Positions 55,851 through 64,000 of a stretch of DNA of 64,000 bases are shown here, in pieces (the stretch's first letter is position 1; every line of letters begins with the position of its first letter). The stretch covers positions 3,738,649 through 3,802,648 of the forward strand of contig NZ_AP012547.1 of NCBI RefSeq assembly GCF_000828635.1, read 5' to 3'. The translations under genes were made by a program, and so were the position numbers. The notes beneath the pieces are model-generated. The model saw nothing but the letters and a program-made list of their open reading frames with translations, did not search any database and had not been told where the DNA came from. The stretch is from Sulfuritalea hydrogenivorans sk43H. Lineage in GTDB: Bacteria > Pseudomonadota > Gammaproteobacteria > Burkholderiales > Rhodocyclaceae.

Positions 55851-56627
55851 TCATGAGTCCTTCCAGGAATTGACACGTTCAATCATTTCGGCGGCGAAGG
55901 CCATGTAGGCCTGCGCTCCCTTGGCGCCCTTGTCGAAGAGCACGCCCGGAATGCCATAGCTGGGCGCTTCGGCAAGGCGCACATTGCGCGGCACCAGGGT
56001 TTTGAACACCTTGTCGCCGAAATGCTCTTCCAGCTGCGCCGATACCTGCGTGGACAGCGTGTTTCGCGGGTCATACATGACGCGCAGCAGGCCGATGATC
56101 TTCAGGTCCCGATTCAGATGGGCATGCACTTTCTTGATGGTATTCACCAGGTCGGAAAGCCCTTCCAGTGCGTAATACTCGCATTGCATCGGAATGATCA
56201 CGCCATGCGCCGCACAAAGGCCATTCAGCGTCAGCATCGACAGCGAAGGCGGGCAGTCGATCAGGACGAAGTCGTAATCCTCCTTGTGCGCAGCCAGCGC
56301 GGTCTTCAGCCGCATCTCTCGCGATTCGAGATCGACCAGCTCGACTTCGGCGCCGGCCAGATCGCGGTTGGCCGGCAATACGTCAAACTTGCCCGACGGC
56401 GATTGCACCCGCGCCTGGTCCATGCTCGCCAGCTGCAACAGCACCTGATAGACAGACGACGTCAAGCCGCGCTTTTCGATCCCGCAGCCCATGGTGGCGT
56501 TGCCTTGAGGATCGAGATCGACCAGCAGGGTACGTTGGCCGCTGGCAGCCAGCGCCGCCGCGAGATTGACCGATGTGGTGGTCTTGCCCACCCCGCCTTT
56601 TTGATTGGCTACTGCAAATATGTGCAT
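55851..56627 (-). CDS. parA: Chromosome partitioning ATPase ParA
   Basis: 258 residues from the ATG at 56627. Deviant Walker A KGGVGKTT (10-17, signature lysine K10), Walker B FVLIDCPPSL, and the switch region LLRVMYDPRNTLS. Small-type ParA/Soj without an N-terminal regulator domain. Binds DNA with ATP and moves ParB-parS. 2 bases after rsmG. Confidence 0.98.
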   Translation of the reverse strand: MHIFAVANQKGGVGKTTTSVNLAAALAASGQRTLLVDLDPQGNATMGCGIEKRGLTSSVYQVLLQLASMDQARVQSPSGKFDVLPANRDLAGAEVELVDLESREMRLKTALAAHKEDYDFVLIDCPPSLSMLTLNGLCAAHGVIIPMQCEYYALEGLSDLVNTIKKVHAHLNRDLKIIGLLRVMYDPRNTLSTQVSAQLEEHFGDKVFKTLVPRNVRLAEAPSYGIPGVLFDKGAKGAQAYMAFAAEMIERVNSWKDS

Positions 56628-56629
56628 CG

Positions 56630-57265
56630 TCAGACTCTCTCCAGAACAATCAGGTGGCGTTGTGCATCCAGCCCCGGAACACTCAACCGGGTGCACTCCA
56701 GCACCGCCCAGCCGGATGGCAGGCGGCTCATTTCATCTTCGGGGACCACTCCCTTCATGGCATAGAGCCGGCCGCCCGGCCCCGCCAAATGGCCGGCGAA
56801 CCGTATGAAGTCGGCCAGCTCGGCAAAGGCGCGCGAGACGACGGCATCGAACTGCGCGCCGGGCATGTCTTCGACACGTCCGCAGTGGACGGCAATATTG
56901 GCCAGACCCAGTTCGATCTTGGCCTGGCGCTGGAATGCAGACTTCTTTTCCACCGTTTCAACCAGCGTCATCCCGAGATCGGGGCGCGCGATGGCCAGCG
57001 GAATTCCAGGCAACCCGGCGCCGCTGCCGACATCCGCCCAGCGCCGTCCCGCCAGCACCGACTCCGGCAACACCGGCAGCATCGACAGCGAATCGAGCAG
57101 GTGCTGGGTCACCATCTCCTGTTCATCGCGGATCGCCGTCAGGTTGTAGGTGCTGTTCCATTTCTTCAGCAGCGCGACATAGCGCAGCAAGGTCGACTGA
57201 GTTGCCGCGGACAGGTCCAATCCCAACGCAGAGAGTCCCTGCTGCAAAAGCTCAGCGACCGTCAT
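56630..57265 (-). CDS. rsmG: 16S rRNA (guanine527-N7)-methyltransferase
   Basis: 211 residues. SAM loop [22 protein letters not shown], then [21 protein letters not shown] and [13 protein letters not shown]. Modifies G527 of 16S rRNA. The start overlaps the mnmG stop (ATGA). Confidence 0.97.
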   Translation of the reverse strand: MTVAELLQQGLSALGLDLSAATQSTLLRYVALLKKWNSTYNLTAIRDEQEMVTQHLLDSLSMLPVLPESVLAGRRWADVGSGAGLPGIPLAIARPDLGMTLVETVEKKSAFQRQAKIELGLANIAVHCGRVEDMPGAQFDAVVSRAFAELADFIRFAGHLAGPGGRLYAMKGVVPEDEMSRLPSGWAVLECTRLSVPGLDAQRHLIVLERV

Positions 57266-59139
57266 GCTGCCTTGCGCCGCTTCAGATGCACCAGCAGCAG
57301 GGAAATCGCCGCCGGCGTCATGCCCTGCAGACGCGATGCCTGCCCCAGGGTTTGCGGCCGCCCCTGGGCCAGCTTCTGCCGCACCTCGAAGGACAGGCCA
57401 TGCACTTCTGAATAGTCCAGGTCGCTCGGCAGCGGCATCGATTCATGCGCAAGGCTCTTTTCGACTTCGTCTTTTTGCCGCTCGATATAGCCTTGATACT
57501 TGGCCTGGATCTCCACCTGCTCGATGACGTCGGGGGCGACAAGCCCCTCGCCCGCCCCCGGCAGGCTCAGCAAACCGGCGTAACTGACCTCCGGACGACG
57601 CAACAGGTCGAACAGCCGGTATTCGCGTTCCATAGGCTGGCCCAAAACCCGCACTGCGTCGGCCTCCGGCAACTGGCGCGGATTGACCCAGGTGGATTTG
57701 AGGCGCTCGGCCTCAAGCGCCACGGCATCGCGCTTGCGATTGAAGGCCTCCCAGCGCCGATCGTCCACCAGACCGAGCTCGCGGCCGGCTTCCGTCAAAC
57801 GCATGTCGGCGTTGTCCTCGCGCAGGGACAAACGGTATTCGGCGCGACTGGTAAACATGCGGTACGGTTCGGACACGCCACGCGTGATCAAGTCGTCCAC
57901 CAGCACACCGAGATAGGCCTGGTCCCGCCGCGGCGACCAGGCCGGCAGCTGTTTGGCGCAGCGCGCGGCATTGATTCCGGCCAGCAGTCCTTGCGCCGCG
58001 GCCTCCTCGTATCCCGTGGTGCCATTGATCTGGCCGGCGAAGAAAAGACCCGCCACGGACTTGGTTTCCAGGCTGTCCTTGAGGTTGCGCGGATCGAAAT
58101 AGTCGTATTCGATGGCGTAGCCGGGGCGTGTGATATGCACGTTCTCCAGCCCGCGGATAGAGCGCACCAGGGCCAGCTGAACATCGAACGGCAGGCTGGT
58201 CGAGACACCCTGCGGATAGATTTCGTGGGTATCGAGGCCTTCCGGCTCAAGGAAAATCTGGTGGCTGTCCTTGCCGGCAAAACGGTGGATCTTGTCTTCG
58301 ATCGACGGGCAATAGCGCGGCCCGACACCTTCGATGACGCCGGTAAACATCGGCGAGCGATCCAGCCCGGAACGAATGATGTCGTGCGTGCGGCTGTTGG
58401 TCTGCGTGATCCAGCACGGCACCTGACGCGGATGTTGCTCGCGCCTGCCCATGAATGAAAACACCGGAACCGGATCGTCCCCCGGCTGTACCTGGAGTAC
58501 GGAAAAATCGATGCTGCGCCCGTCGAGACGTGGCGGCGTGCCAGTCTTGAGCCGACCCACCGGAAGCTTGATCTCCTTCAGGCGCTCGGCCAGGGAAATC
58601 GCTGCTGGATCGCCGAAGCGCCCGGCGCGATAGTTCGTCAGCCCCACGTGAACCAGACCATTGAGAAATGTACCCGCCGTGAGCACCACGGCCGGAGCTT
58701 CGAAACGGACACCCAGTTGCGTGACGACGCCGACGACGCGATCGCCAACCAGGATCAGGTCATCCGCCGCCTGTTGAAACAGGGTCAAGTTCGGCTGGTT
58801 TTCGAGCCGATTGCGAATCGCCTGCTTGTAGAGCTGGCGATCGGCCTGAGCGCGGGTAGCGCGTACCGCCGGGCCCTTGGAGGCATTGAGAATGCGAAAC
58901 TGGATGCCAGCCTCGTCGGTCGCTGCCGCCATCGCGCCACCGAGCGCATCCACTTCCTTGACCAGATGCCCCTTGCCTATGCCGCCAATCGAGGGATTGC
59001 AGGACATGGCGCCCAGCGTCTCGATATTGTGCGTGAGCAGCAGAGTTCGCACGCCTGAGCGAGCGGCCGCAAGGGCCGCCTCGGTACCGGCATGGCCACC
59101 GCCAATCACAATCACATCGAAACAGGAAGGAAATTGCAC
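57262..59139 (-). CDS. mnmG: tRNA uridine-5-carboxymethylaminomethyl modification enzyme, FAD subunit
   Basis: 625 residues from the GTG at 59139, which aligns with the usual start ([21 protein letters not shown]). A TTG ten codons earlier (59169) has a better Shine-Dalgarno (AGAGG) and would give 635. FAD-binding [35 protein letters not shown] and the C-terminal helical MnmE-binding domain are all present. Works with MnmE on U34 of tRNA. First gene of mnmG-rsmG-parA-parB. Confidence 0.96.
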   Translation of the reverse strand: MQFPSCFDVIVIGGGHAGTEAALAAARSGVRTLLLTHNIETLGAMSCNPSIGGIGKGHLVKEVDALGGAMAAATDEAGIQFRILNASKGPAVRATRAQADRQLYKQAIRNRLENQPNLTLFQQAADDLILVGDRVVGVVTQLGVRFEAPAVVLTAGTFLNGLVHVGLTNYRAGRFGDPAAISLAERLKEIKLPVGRLKTGTPPRLDGRSIDFSVLQVQPGDDPVPVFSFMGRREQHPRQVPCWITQTNSRTHDIIRSGLDRSPMFTGVIEGVGPRYCPSIEDKIHRFAGKDSHQIFLEPEGLDTHEIYPQGVSTSLPFDVQLALVRSIRGLENVHITRPGYAIEYDYFDPRNLKDSLETKSVAGLFFAGQINGTTGYEEAAAQGLLAGINAARCAKQLPAWSPRRDQAYLGVLVDDLITRGVSEPYRMFTSRAEYRLSLREDNADMRLTEAGRELGLVDDRRWEAFNRKRDAVALEAERLKSTWVNPRQLPEADAVRVLGQPMEREYRLFDLLRRPEVSYAGLLSLPGAGEGLVAPDVIEQVEIQAKYQGYIERQKDEVEKSLAHESMPLPSDLDYSEVHGLSFEVRQKLAQGRPQTLGQASRLQGMTPAAISLLLVHLKRRKAA

Positions 59140-59210
59140 GCCACGAGACCAAAACAAAAAGAGGCGCAATCATACGCCTCTCGTTCGAAGAACCAAACTC
59201 CATCCCATCT

Positions 59211-59226
59211 TGTTTCACGTGAAACT
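59211..59226. promoter_or_regulatory. parS site 1
   Basis: TGTTTCACGTGAAACT, one base off the 16-bp ParB consensus TGTTTCACGTGAAACA. Upstream of mnmG. Confidence 0.9.
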
Positions 59227-59236
59227 ACTCCAGCTC

Positions 59237-59252
59237 TGTTTCACGTGAAACA
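59237..59252. promoter_or_regulatory. parS site 2
   Basis: TGTTTCACGTGAAACA, exact consensus, 26 bases from site 1. Confidence 0.96.
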
Positions 59253-59301
59253 AAACCTTGGTGGTCGGTCGCGAAGAAGCGAGAATCCGGTCACCTCCGC
59301 A

Positions 59302-60066
59302 TCAGGCGAAGGTGTCGTATCCGAGACGCGCAATCAATAGCGCCGCCACCACGATGAACACGCCGCGCACAAATCCGCTGCCGTGACGCAAGGCCAAGCG
59401 GGCGCCGAGCAGTGCGCCGGCGATATTGAACAAGGCCATTGCCAAACCCGTGATCCAGAGTACATGTCCGCTCGGCACAAAGTAAGCCAGCGCCGCCGCG
59501 TTGGTGGAAAAATTCACGACTTTGGCGGCACCCGATGCGTGAAGGAAATCCAGCCGAAAGAAGCGCACAAAAGCGAAGATCATGAAGCTGCCGGCACCCG
59601 GCCCGAAAAATCCATCGTAGAACCCCAATACCGCACCGGCCAAGAGCGCCAGGCGCCGCTCCGGATGGGTTGCCAAACGCTCCCCCGCTACCGCTCCGAA
59701 GTTCGGCTTGACCACGGTATAGATCATCACCACAACCAACAAGGCCAGTACCAGCGGCCGAACGACATCCTTCGGCAACCACGCCACCGCGGCGGCGCCC
59801 GCAAAGGAAAACACGAACGCCGCGATTGCTGCCGGCAAGGCAATGCCCCATGGCAATGCAATCCGTCGCGCATAGCGCAATGCCGCGTTACCAGTACCGA
59901 ATATGCTCGCCAGCTTGTTGGTGCCGAACACCGTGGCGGGTGACTCGGCCGGCAGCGCCACCAACAAGGCCGGCACCTGGATCAGCCCGCCGCCACCCGC
60001 CACCGCATCCACAAAGCCGGCGAACAGGGCAGCAGCCAGCAGCATGATCAGGTCAACTTCAGTCAT
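59302..60066 (-). CDS. TSUP family transporter (TauE/SafE-like)
   Basis: 254 residues from the ATG at 60066. Eight predicted helices in two halves: ALFAGFVDAVAGGGGLIQVPALL (first repeat motif) and AGAVLGFYDGFFGPGAGSFMIFAFV (second repeat motif). TSUP proteins export sulfite, sulfoacetate or similar organic anions; the substrate is not known here. It sits between mnmE and mnmG, with its start 11 bases from the mnmE stop. Confidence 0.9.
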   Translation of the reverse strand: MTEVDLIMLLAAALFAGFVDAVAGGGGLIQVPALLVALPAESPATVFGTNKLASIFGTGNAALRYARRIALPWGIALPAAIAAFVFSFAGAAAVAWLPKDVVRPLVLALLVVVMIYTVVKPNFGAVAGERLATHPERRLALLAGAVLGFYDGFFGPGAGSFMIFAFVRFFRLDFLHASGAAKVVNFSTNAAALAYFVPSGHVLWITGLAMALFNIAGALLGARLALRHGSGFVRGVFIVVAALLIARLGYDTFA

Positions 60067-60076
60067 GCCGCCCCAC

Positions 60077-61423
60077 CTACTTGCCGATGCAGAAACGGGA
60101 GAAGATTTCCCCCAGCAAATCATCGGCCGTAAACTCGCCGGTGATCCGCGACAACGCCTCCTGTGCCAGGCGCAGCTCCTCCGCGCAAAGCTCTATCCGG
60201 TCCAGTCGCCGTGCCGCCAGCGCCGACTTTTCGGCGGCCACGCCCAATGCTTCCAGGTGACGCTCGCGCGCCAGCACCACATCTTCGCCATGCCCGCTCC
60301 AGCCGGCCACGCGCAGCAACTCGTCGTGCAGCAGGCCGATACCCTCGCCGCTCTTCGCCGACAAGCGCAAATGCACCCGGCCCCCTGCCACGGTGCGGCC
60401 CGCAGCCTGTCCCGCCAGATCGCACTTGTTCTCCACCACGATGCGCTCGACCGCTGCCGGCAAACGTACTGCGATGGCATGATCGGCGGGCGTTTCTCCG
60501 CTGCGCGCATCGACCAGTTGCAGCACCACATCGGCCCGTTCGATTTCCGCCCAGGCGCGCTCGATACCGATTTTCTCGACCAGATCGTCGGTTTCGCGCA
60601 AGCCCGCCGTGTCGATGATGTGCAGCGGGATACCCTCGATCTGGATGGTTTCACGCACCGCATCGCGGGTGGTGCCGGCGATCTCGGTGACAATGGCACG
60701 CTCCTCCCCCGCCAGCCGGTTCAGCAGCGAGGACTTGCCGACGTTGGGCAGGCCGGCCAGCACCACATGCAGGCCGGCACGCAGCAGGCTCCCGGCGCGA
60801 GCGCGCCCGAGCAGCGCGGCCAGATCGGCGCGAATGCCCGACAAGCGCTCCGCGGCATCCGTGTCACGCAAGACATCGATTTCTTCTTCCGGAAAATCCA
60901 GGGTCGCTTCGACCAGCATGCGCAACTCGGTGAGACGCGCCACCAGGGCGCTCACCTCGCGCGAAAATTCGCCCGACAGGGAGCGCAAGGCCGAGCGTGC
61001 CGCCGCGGCCGTGGTCGCCTCGATCAGATCGGCGACCGCTTCCGCCTGGACCAGATCGAGCTTGTCGTTGAGAAAGGCACGCTGCGAAAATTCGCCCGGC
61101 TCCGCCACGCGCGCCCCGAGTTCGAGGCAGCGCGCCAGAAGCATCTGCAGCACCACCGGGCCGCCATGACCCTGCAACTCGAGCACATCCTCGCCGGTAA
61201 AGGAATGCGGCGCAGGAAAATACAGCAGGATTCCCTGATCGATCGCAAGCCCGTCAGCGGCCAGAAAATGGCGGAGCATGGCACGACGGGGTAGCGGCGC
61301 CTGAGCGGTCAAAGCCTCCGCAAAGGGCAGCAGCTGGTCACCCGAAACACGCACCACGCCAATGCCGCCGCGTCCGGGAGCGGTGGCGATGGCAGCAATG
61401 ATGTCGGTGCGCGGCAGTCCCAT
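60077..61423 (-). CDS. mnmE: tRNA uridine-5-carboxymethylaminomethyl modification GTPase
   Basis: 448 residues. N-terminal THF-binding domain ([22 protein letters not shown]), G domain with P-loop GLPNVGKS (224-231), TTRDAV switch and [10 protein letters not shown], and the C-terminal CIGK with the catalytic Cys. Forms the MnmEG complex. A copy of the 23-bp repeat encodes [10 protein letters not shown] near the C-terminus. Confidence 0.98.
   Translation of the reverse strand: MGLPRTDIIAAIATAPGRGGIGVVRVSGDQLLPFAEALTAQAPLPRRAMLRHFLAADGLAIDQGILLYFPAPHSFTGEDVLELQGHGGPVVLQMLLARCLELGARVAEPGEFSQRAFLNDKLDLVQAEAVADLIEATTAAAARSALRSLSGEFSREVSALVARLTELRMLVEATLDFPEEEIDVLRDTDAAERLSGIRADLAALLGRARAGSLLRAGLHVVLAGLPNVGKSSLLNRLAGEERAIVTEIAGTTRDAVRETIQIEGIPLHIIDTAGLRETDDLVEKIGIERAWAEIERADVVLQLVDARSGETPADHAIAVRLPAAVERIVVENKCDLAGQAAGRTVAGGRVHLRLSAKSGEGIGLLHDELLRVAGWSGHGEDVVLARERHLEALGVAAEKSALAARRLDRIELCAEELRLAQEALSRITGEFTADDLLGEIFSRFCIGK
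60207..60230 (-). repeat. Copy of ~23 bp dispersed repeat
   Basis: Reverse complement of AAAGTCGGCGCTGGCG plus GCACGGCG, sense in mnmE (KSALAARR); the same 23 bases as in the lipoprotein hydrolase at 18577. Exact core. Confidence 0.72.
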
Positions 61424-61437
61424 CCGCTCTCCCTAGC

Positions 61438-61458
61438 GCCGGAGCAAGGCGCTCCGGC
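61438..61458 (-). terminator. Hairpin between yidC and mnmE
   Basis: GCCGGAGC / GCTCCGGC with a 5-base loop in the 68-base gap. No T run follows, so it may only slow transcription or cap a transcript end. Confidence 0.45.
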
Positions 61459-61491
61459 AGATCCTCCAATCCCGCAGGACTGGAGTTCGGC

Positions 61492-63132
61492 CTATTTCTT
61501 TTCCCCGGCCTCGACGAGACGGGTGATCTGCCATTGCTGGGCGATCGACAGGATGTTGTTCACCGTCCAGTAGAGCACCAAGCCCGCCGGGAAGAAGAGG
61601 AACATCCCGGTGAACATGATCGGCATGAACAGCATGACCTTGGCCTGAATGGGATCGGGCGGCGTTGGATTGAGCTTGGTCTGTATGAACATGGTGGCGC
61701 CCATGATCAGCGGCAGCACATAGAACGGATCCTTCACCGACAAGTCGGTGATCCAGCCCAGCCAGGGTGCATTGCGCATCTCGACCGTACCCAGCAGCAC
61801 CCAGTACAGCGCGATGAAGACGGGAATTTGCACCAGTACCGGCAGACAGCCGCCCAGAGGGTTGACCTTCTCCCTCTTGTACATCGCCATCATTTCCTGA
61901 TTCAGGCGCTGCTTGTCATCGCCGTACGCTTCCTTGAGCTTGACCAGCTTCGGTGTCAGCACGCGCATCTTCGCCATCGACTTGTAGCTCGCGGCCGAGA
62001 GCGGGAAAAACGCCAGCTTGAGCAACAGCGTCAGGCCGATGATGGCCCAGCCCCAGTTGCCGACCAGCTTGTGAATCGCGCCCAGCACCCAGAACAAGGG
62101 CGCCGCGATCACCGTCAGCCACCCGTAATCGACCACCAGATCAAGGCCGGGGGCTATCTTCTCGAGATTGTTTTGTTCCTGCGGCCCGGCGTAGAGCGAT
62201 ACCGTGCTCTTGCCGTCGGCACCGACCGGAAGAATGACGCCCGCCGAATAAAGATCCTCGCCGACCTTGCGCATATAGAACTCGCGCGCAGTTGAAGCGC
62301 CGGGCAACCAGGCGCTCACGAAGTAGTGCTGCACCATTGCGACCCAGCCGTTGTCGGCCTTCTGGGCGAACTTGGCCTTGTTCTTGAGGATATCGGCGAA
62401 CTCGACCTTCTGATATTTCTCCGCGTCCGTGTAGACCGCCGGCCCGGTGAAAGTTGTGACTCCCATCATCATCGAACTGCCCTGCTGCTCGGCCGGCTTG
62501 CCATCGCGCGTTATTTGATAGTAAGCGTGGGCACCGGCTGTCACACCTTCGTGGCGAACGTCGATCTGGTAGCTGCCACGATGAAAGACATAGGTCTTCA
62601 CCACCTTGCCGCCGCTCGCGGTGCTTGCCTCGAGGCGAACCTCGAGTTGTTTCTCGCCGTCCTTGAGGACCTGGTCACCCACAGGCAACTTCCACTCCGT
62701 CTTGTGGTTCGGCAGACCGTCGCCAATCACGCCGGACTGCGCCAGGTAGATGTGCTTTTCGCCGTTGTCGAACAGCACGAAATGCTTCGACTTGTCCTCG
62801 GTAGCCGGGTGTCGAACCAACTCAAGCCGCGTAATGTCTCCGCCCTGAGAAGAAATATCCGCCACATACAGATCCGTCTTGATCTTTGCAGTCGCCGCCC
62901 CCGGCAAAACCGCTGTCGCGGTCACGGGAACGGCAGTTGGCGCCGCGCCCGCACCGGCCGCGGCCAAAGTCGGCGTTGGCACCACGCCGGCCGGAGCGGA
63001 AGCCGACGGAGCGGCAGCAGTCTGCGTCGCCACCGCTGCCAATTTGGGCAAACTCTGCCGTTGCCAAGCGTCCCAAAGCATGATCAGCGAAAAACTGAAC
63101 ACCAAAAGCAGGATCAATCGTCGGTTATCCAT
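61492..63132 (-). CDS. yidC: Membrane protein insertase YidC
   Basis: 546 residues. N-terminal anchor MDNRRLILLLVFSFSLIMLWDAW, a periplasmic beta-supersandwich (about 80-340), and the conserved five-helix insertase core (about 345-540: LFWVLGAIHKLVGNWGWAIIGLTLLLKLAFFPLS, NPLGGCLPVLVQIPVFIALYWVL). Inserts membrane proteins with or without Sec. A diverged 23-bp repeat copy falls in the Ala/Pro linker near residue 50. Confidence 0.98.
   Translation of the reverse strand: MDNRRLILLLVFSFSLIMLWDAWQRQSLPKLAAVATQTAAAPSASAPAGVVPTPTLAAAGAGAAPTAVPVTATAVLPGAATAKIKTDLYVADISSQGGDITRLELVRHPATEDKSKHFVLFDNGEKHIYLAQSGVIGDGLPNHKTEWKLPVGDQVLKDGEKQLEVRLEASTASGGKVVKTYVFHRGSYQIDVRHEGVTAGAHAYYQITRDGKPAEQQGSSMMMGVTTFTGPAVYTDAEKYQKVEFADILKNKAKFAQKADNGWVAMVQHYFVSAWLPGASTAREFYMRKVGEDLYSAGVILPVGADGKSTVSLYAGPQEQNNLEKIAPGLDLVVDYGWLTVIAAPLFWVLGAIHKLVGNWGWAIIGLTLLLKLAFFPLSAASYKSMAKMRVLTPKLVKLKEAYGDDKQRLNQEMMAMYKREKVNPLGGCLPVLVQIPVFIALYWVLLGTVEMRNAPWLGWITDLSVKDPFYVLPLIMGATMFIQTKLNPTPPDPIQAKVMLFMPIMFTGMFLFFPAGLVLYWTVNNILSIAQQWQITRLVEAGEKK
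62966..62990 (+). repeat. Diverged copy of ~23 bp dispersed repeat
   Basis: AAAGTCGGCGTTGGCACC then ACGCCGG, antisense in the yidC linker. Two core mismatches. Confidence 0.4.
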
Positions 63133-63174
63133 TACTGTCTCGGCAGTGATTCAGGTCAGAAATACGGAAAAAAA

Positions 63175-63396
63175 TCAGGGAACCGGATCATACCCGCCCG
63201 GATGCCAGGGGTGACAACGCCCGACTCGCCGCACCGACAGCCACATGCCCTTGAACAAGCCGTGACGACGCAACGCCCCCAGGGAATACTCGGAACAACT
63301 CGGGTAAAAACGACAACGATTGCCCAGCATCGGGCTGATTGCCACCTGATAGGCGCGAATCAGCAACAACAGCGGGTAGATCAGCGGGGATTTCAT
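63175..63396 (-). CDS. yidD: Membrane protein insertion efficiency factor YidD
   Basis: 73 residues from the ATG at 63396, which overlaps the rnpA stop (ATGA). [26 protein letters not shown] and [16 protein letters not shown] carry the three conserved cysteines. Small peripheral membrane protein aiding YidC. Confidence 0.97.
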   Translation of the reverse strand: MKSPLIYPLLLLIRAYQVAISPMLGNRCRFYPSCSEYSLGALRRHGLFKGMWLSVRRVGRCHPWHPGGYDPVP

Positions 63397-63803
63397 TGCG
63401 AACCGGAAGGAAGACGCCTCAAGAGGGTTTCGATTTCCGCGCGCCACATCTTTCGCTGAGTGTCATCGCCAGCCCTCACATCCCCAACCGGCCGGGCCAG
63501 TCGCAGAACCAGATCGCAGGGCGGAATCCCGACCGCCATCAGACGGAAAGCTTCACGACCCTGCCGCTTGATCGCATTGCGCACCGAGGCAGCCCGTGCC
63601 AGACGCTTCGGTACGATCAGTCCGAGCCGAGCCCTGCCATCTGCAACTTGCCGATAATGCAGGCTGAAACACTCGCCGCGTACCACCCGCCGCGCCGACA
63701 TGACCGCAGAAAACTCCTCCGGTCGATGCAGGCGCTGCCCGAAGCAAAACGAAGCCGCGTGTTCAGACGGCGAGACGATGACGGCCCTTGGCACGACGCG
63801 CAC
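63393..63803 (-). CDS. rnpA: Ribonuclease P protein component
   Basis: 136 residues from a GTG at 63803, or 133 from a GTG at 63794. The conserved N-terminal segment [16 protein letters not shown] starts at residue 19, and the next ATG (63701) would remove it, so the gene must begin inside rpmH. The RNR-type motif is [16 protein letters not shown]. Processes tRNA 5' ends with RNase P RNA. The exact start is uncertain. Confidence 0.93.
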   Translation of the reverse strand: MRVVPRAVIVSPSEHAASFCFGQRLHRPEEFSAVMSARRVVRGECFSLHYRQVADGRARLGLIVPKRLARAASVRNAIKRQGREAFRLMAVGIPPCDLVLRLARPVGDVRAGDDTQRKMWRAEIETLLRRLPSGSQ

Positions 63804-63897
63804 GGATCACAGCACGACCACCACGGGTACGCATGCGCACTAGGAAGCCGTGGGTGCGCTTGCGGCGCACGACCGAAGGCTGATAGGTGCGTTTCAT
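63763..63897 (-). CDS. rpmH: 50S ribosomal protein L34
   Basis: 44 residues: begins [18 protein letters not shown] and ends [11 protein letters not shown]. Standard length for the family. First gene of the rpmH-rnpA-yidD-yidC group. It overlaps the start of rnpA by 32-41 bases in another frame. Confidence 0.97.
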   Translation of the reverse strand: MKRTYQPSVVRRKRTHGFLVRMRTRGGRAVIRARRAKGRHRLAV

Positions 63898-63978
63898 GGC
63901 TATATCCCCTGAATTAAGAAAAACGGCGGATTACAGCGTTTTATGGCCGATTTGTCAAGGGAAACAACTTGGCCGGGC

Positions 63979-63987
63979 TGTGGATAA
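63979..63987 (-). promoter_or_regulatory. DnaA box at the edge of the origin region
   Basis: TGTGGATAA, reverse complement of TTATCCACA, the strongest DnaA-box form, in the region upstream of rpmH where dnaA and oriC usually lie. Confidence 0.7.
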
Positions 63988-64000
63988 CTATGGGTGAAAC

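Overview
The window is a G+C-rich stretch of a betaproteobacterial chromosome, most likely of the Rhodocyclales or a close relative. I infer this from the origin-proximal block reading, on the minus strand, rpmH-rnpA-yidD-yidC-mnmE-(TSUP)-mnmG-rsmG-parA-parB-atpIBEFHAGDC, from the DUF971-ubiE-Tim44-ubiJ block, and from the large FAD/Fe-S oxidoreductase. Two parS sites upstream of mnmG and a DnaA box at the right edge put the replication origin just beyond base 64000. No rRNA, tRNA or CRISPR array was seen.

Layout. 1-805 is a partial lytic transglycosylase; 849-4505 holds a folate enzyme, an HDOD protein and a PAS-GGDEF-EAL protein; 4717-5895 is a MalY/PatB-like aminotransferase. 6220-12082 is a plus-strand run of ten genes for exported proteins. 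The first fuses a CsgG/HfaB-like domain to a peptidoglycan-binding domain and a DUF4384-like domain. Four are small exported proteins carrying one or two copies of a Gly/Asn/Gln-rich unit (about 37 residues where duplicated) that resembles curlin repeats. One is a candidate HExxH metallopeptidase and one an OmpA-like protein. A strong terminator ends the run.

22998-12229 runs the opposite way and encodes a CHASE2 adenylate cyclase, two FecR-like periplasmic proteins, an autotransporter-type barrel, a lipoprotein hydrolase, two caspase-fold (C14) proteins, an OmpA-like lipoprotein and a glycine-zipper lipoprotein. Several of these genes overlap by 1-4 bases. The two convergent sets look like one cell-surface island: an undescribed curli-like fibre export system beside an envelope-sensing, caspase-containing signalling operon. 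That joint role is inference.

23001-47651 is mostly housekeeping and transport: ilvA, yqaA, a MATE pump, lemA with two TPM-domain genes, a 1261-residue FAD/Fe-S oxidoreductase, a PilZ-like protein, phoBR with a Pho box, ubiquinone genes, a Tim44-like protein, a haem-binding DUF3365 protein, and an RND efflux operon with its TetR regulator and operator. 47794-63897 is the ATP synthase and origin-proximal block.

Two repeat families stand out. Three copies of a ~220-240 bp element each sit directly after a stop codon, in the orientation of the gene just ended, with a leading hairpin whose bases differ but whose pairing is kept. A ~23 bp sequence with core GTCGGCGCTGGCG recurs about a dozen times, mostly inside genes, in both orientations and several frames.
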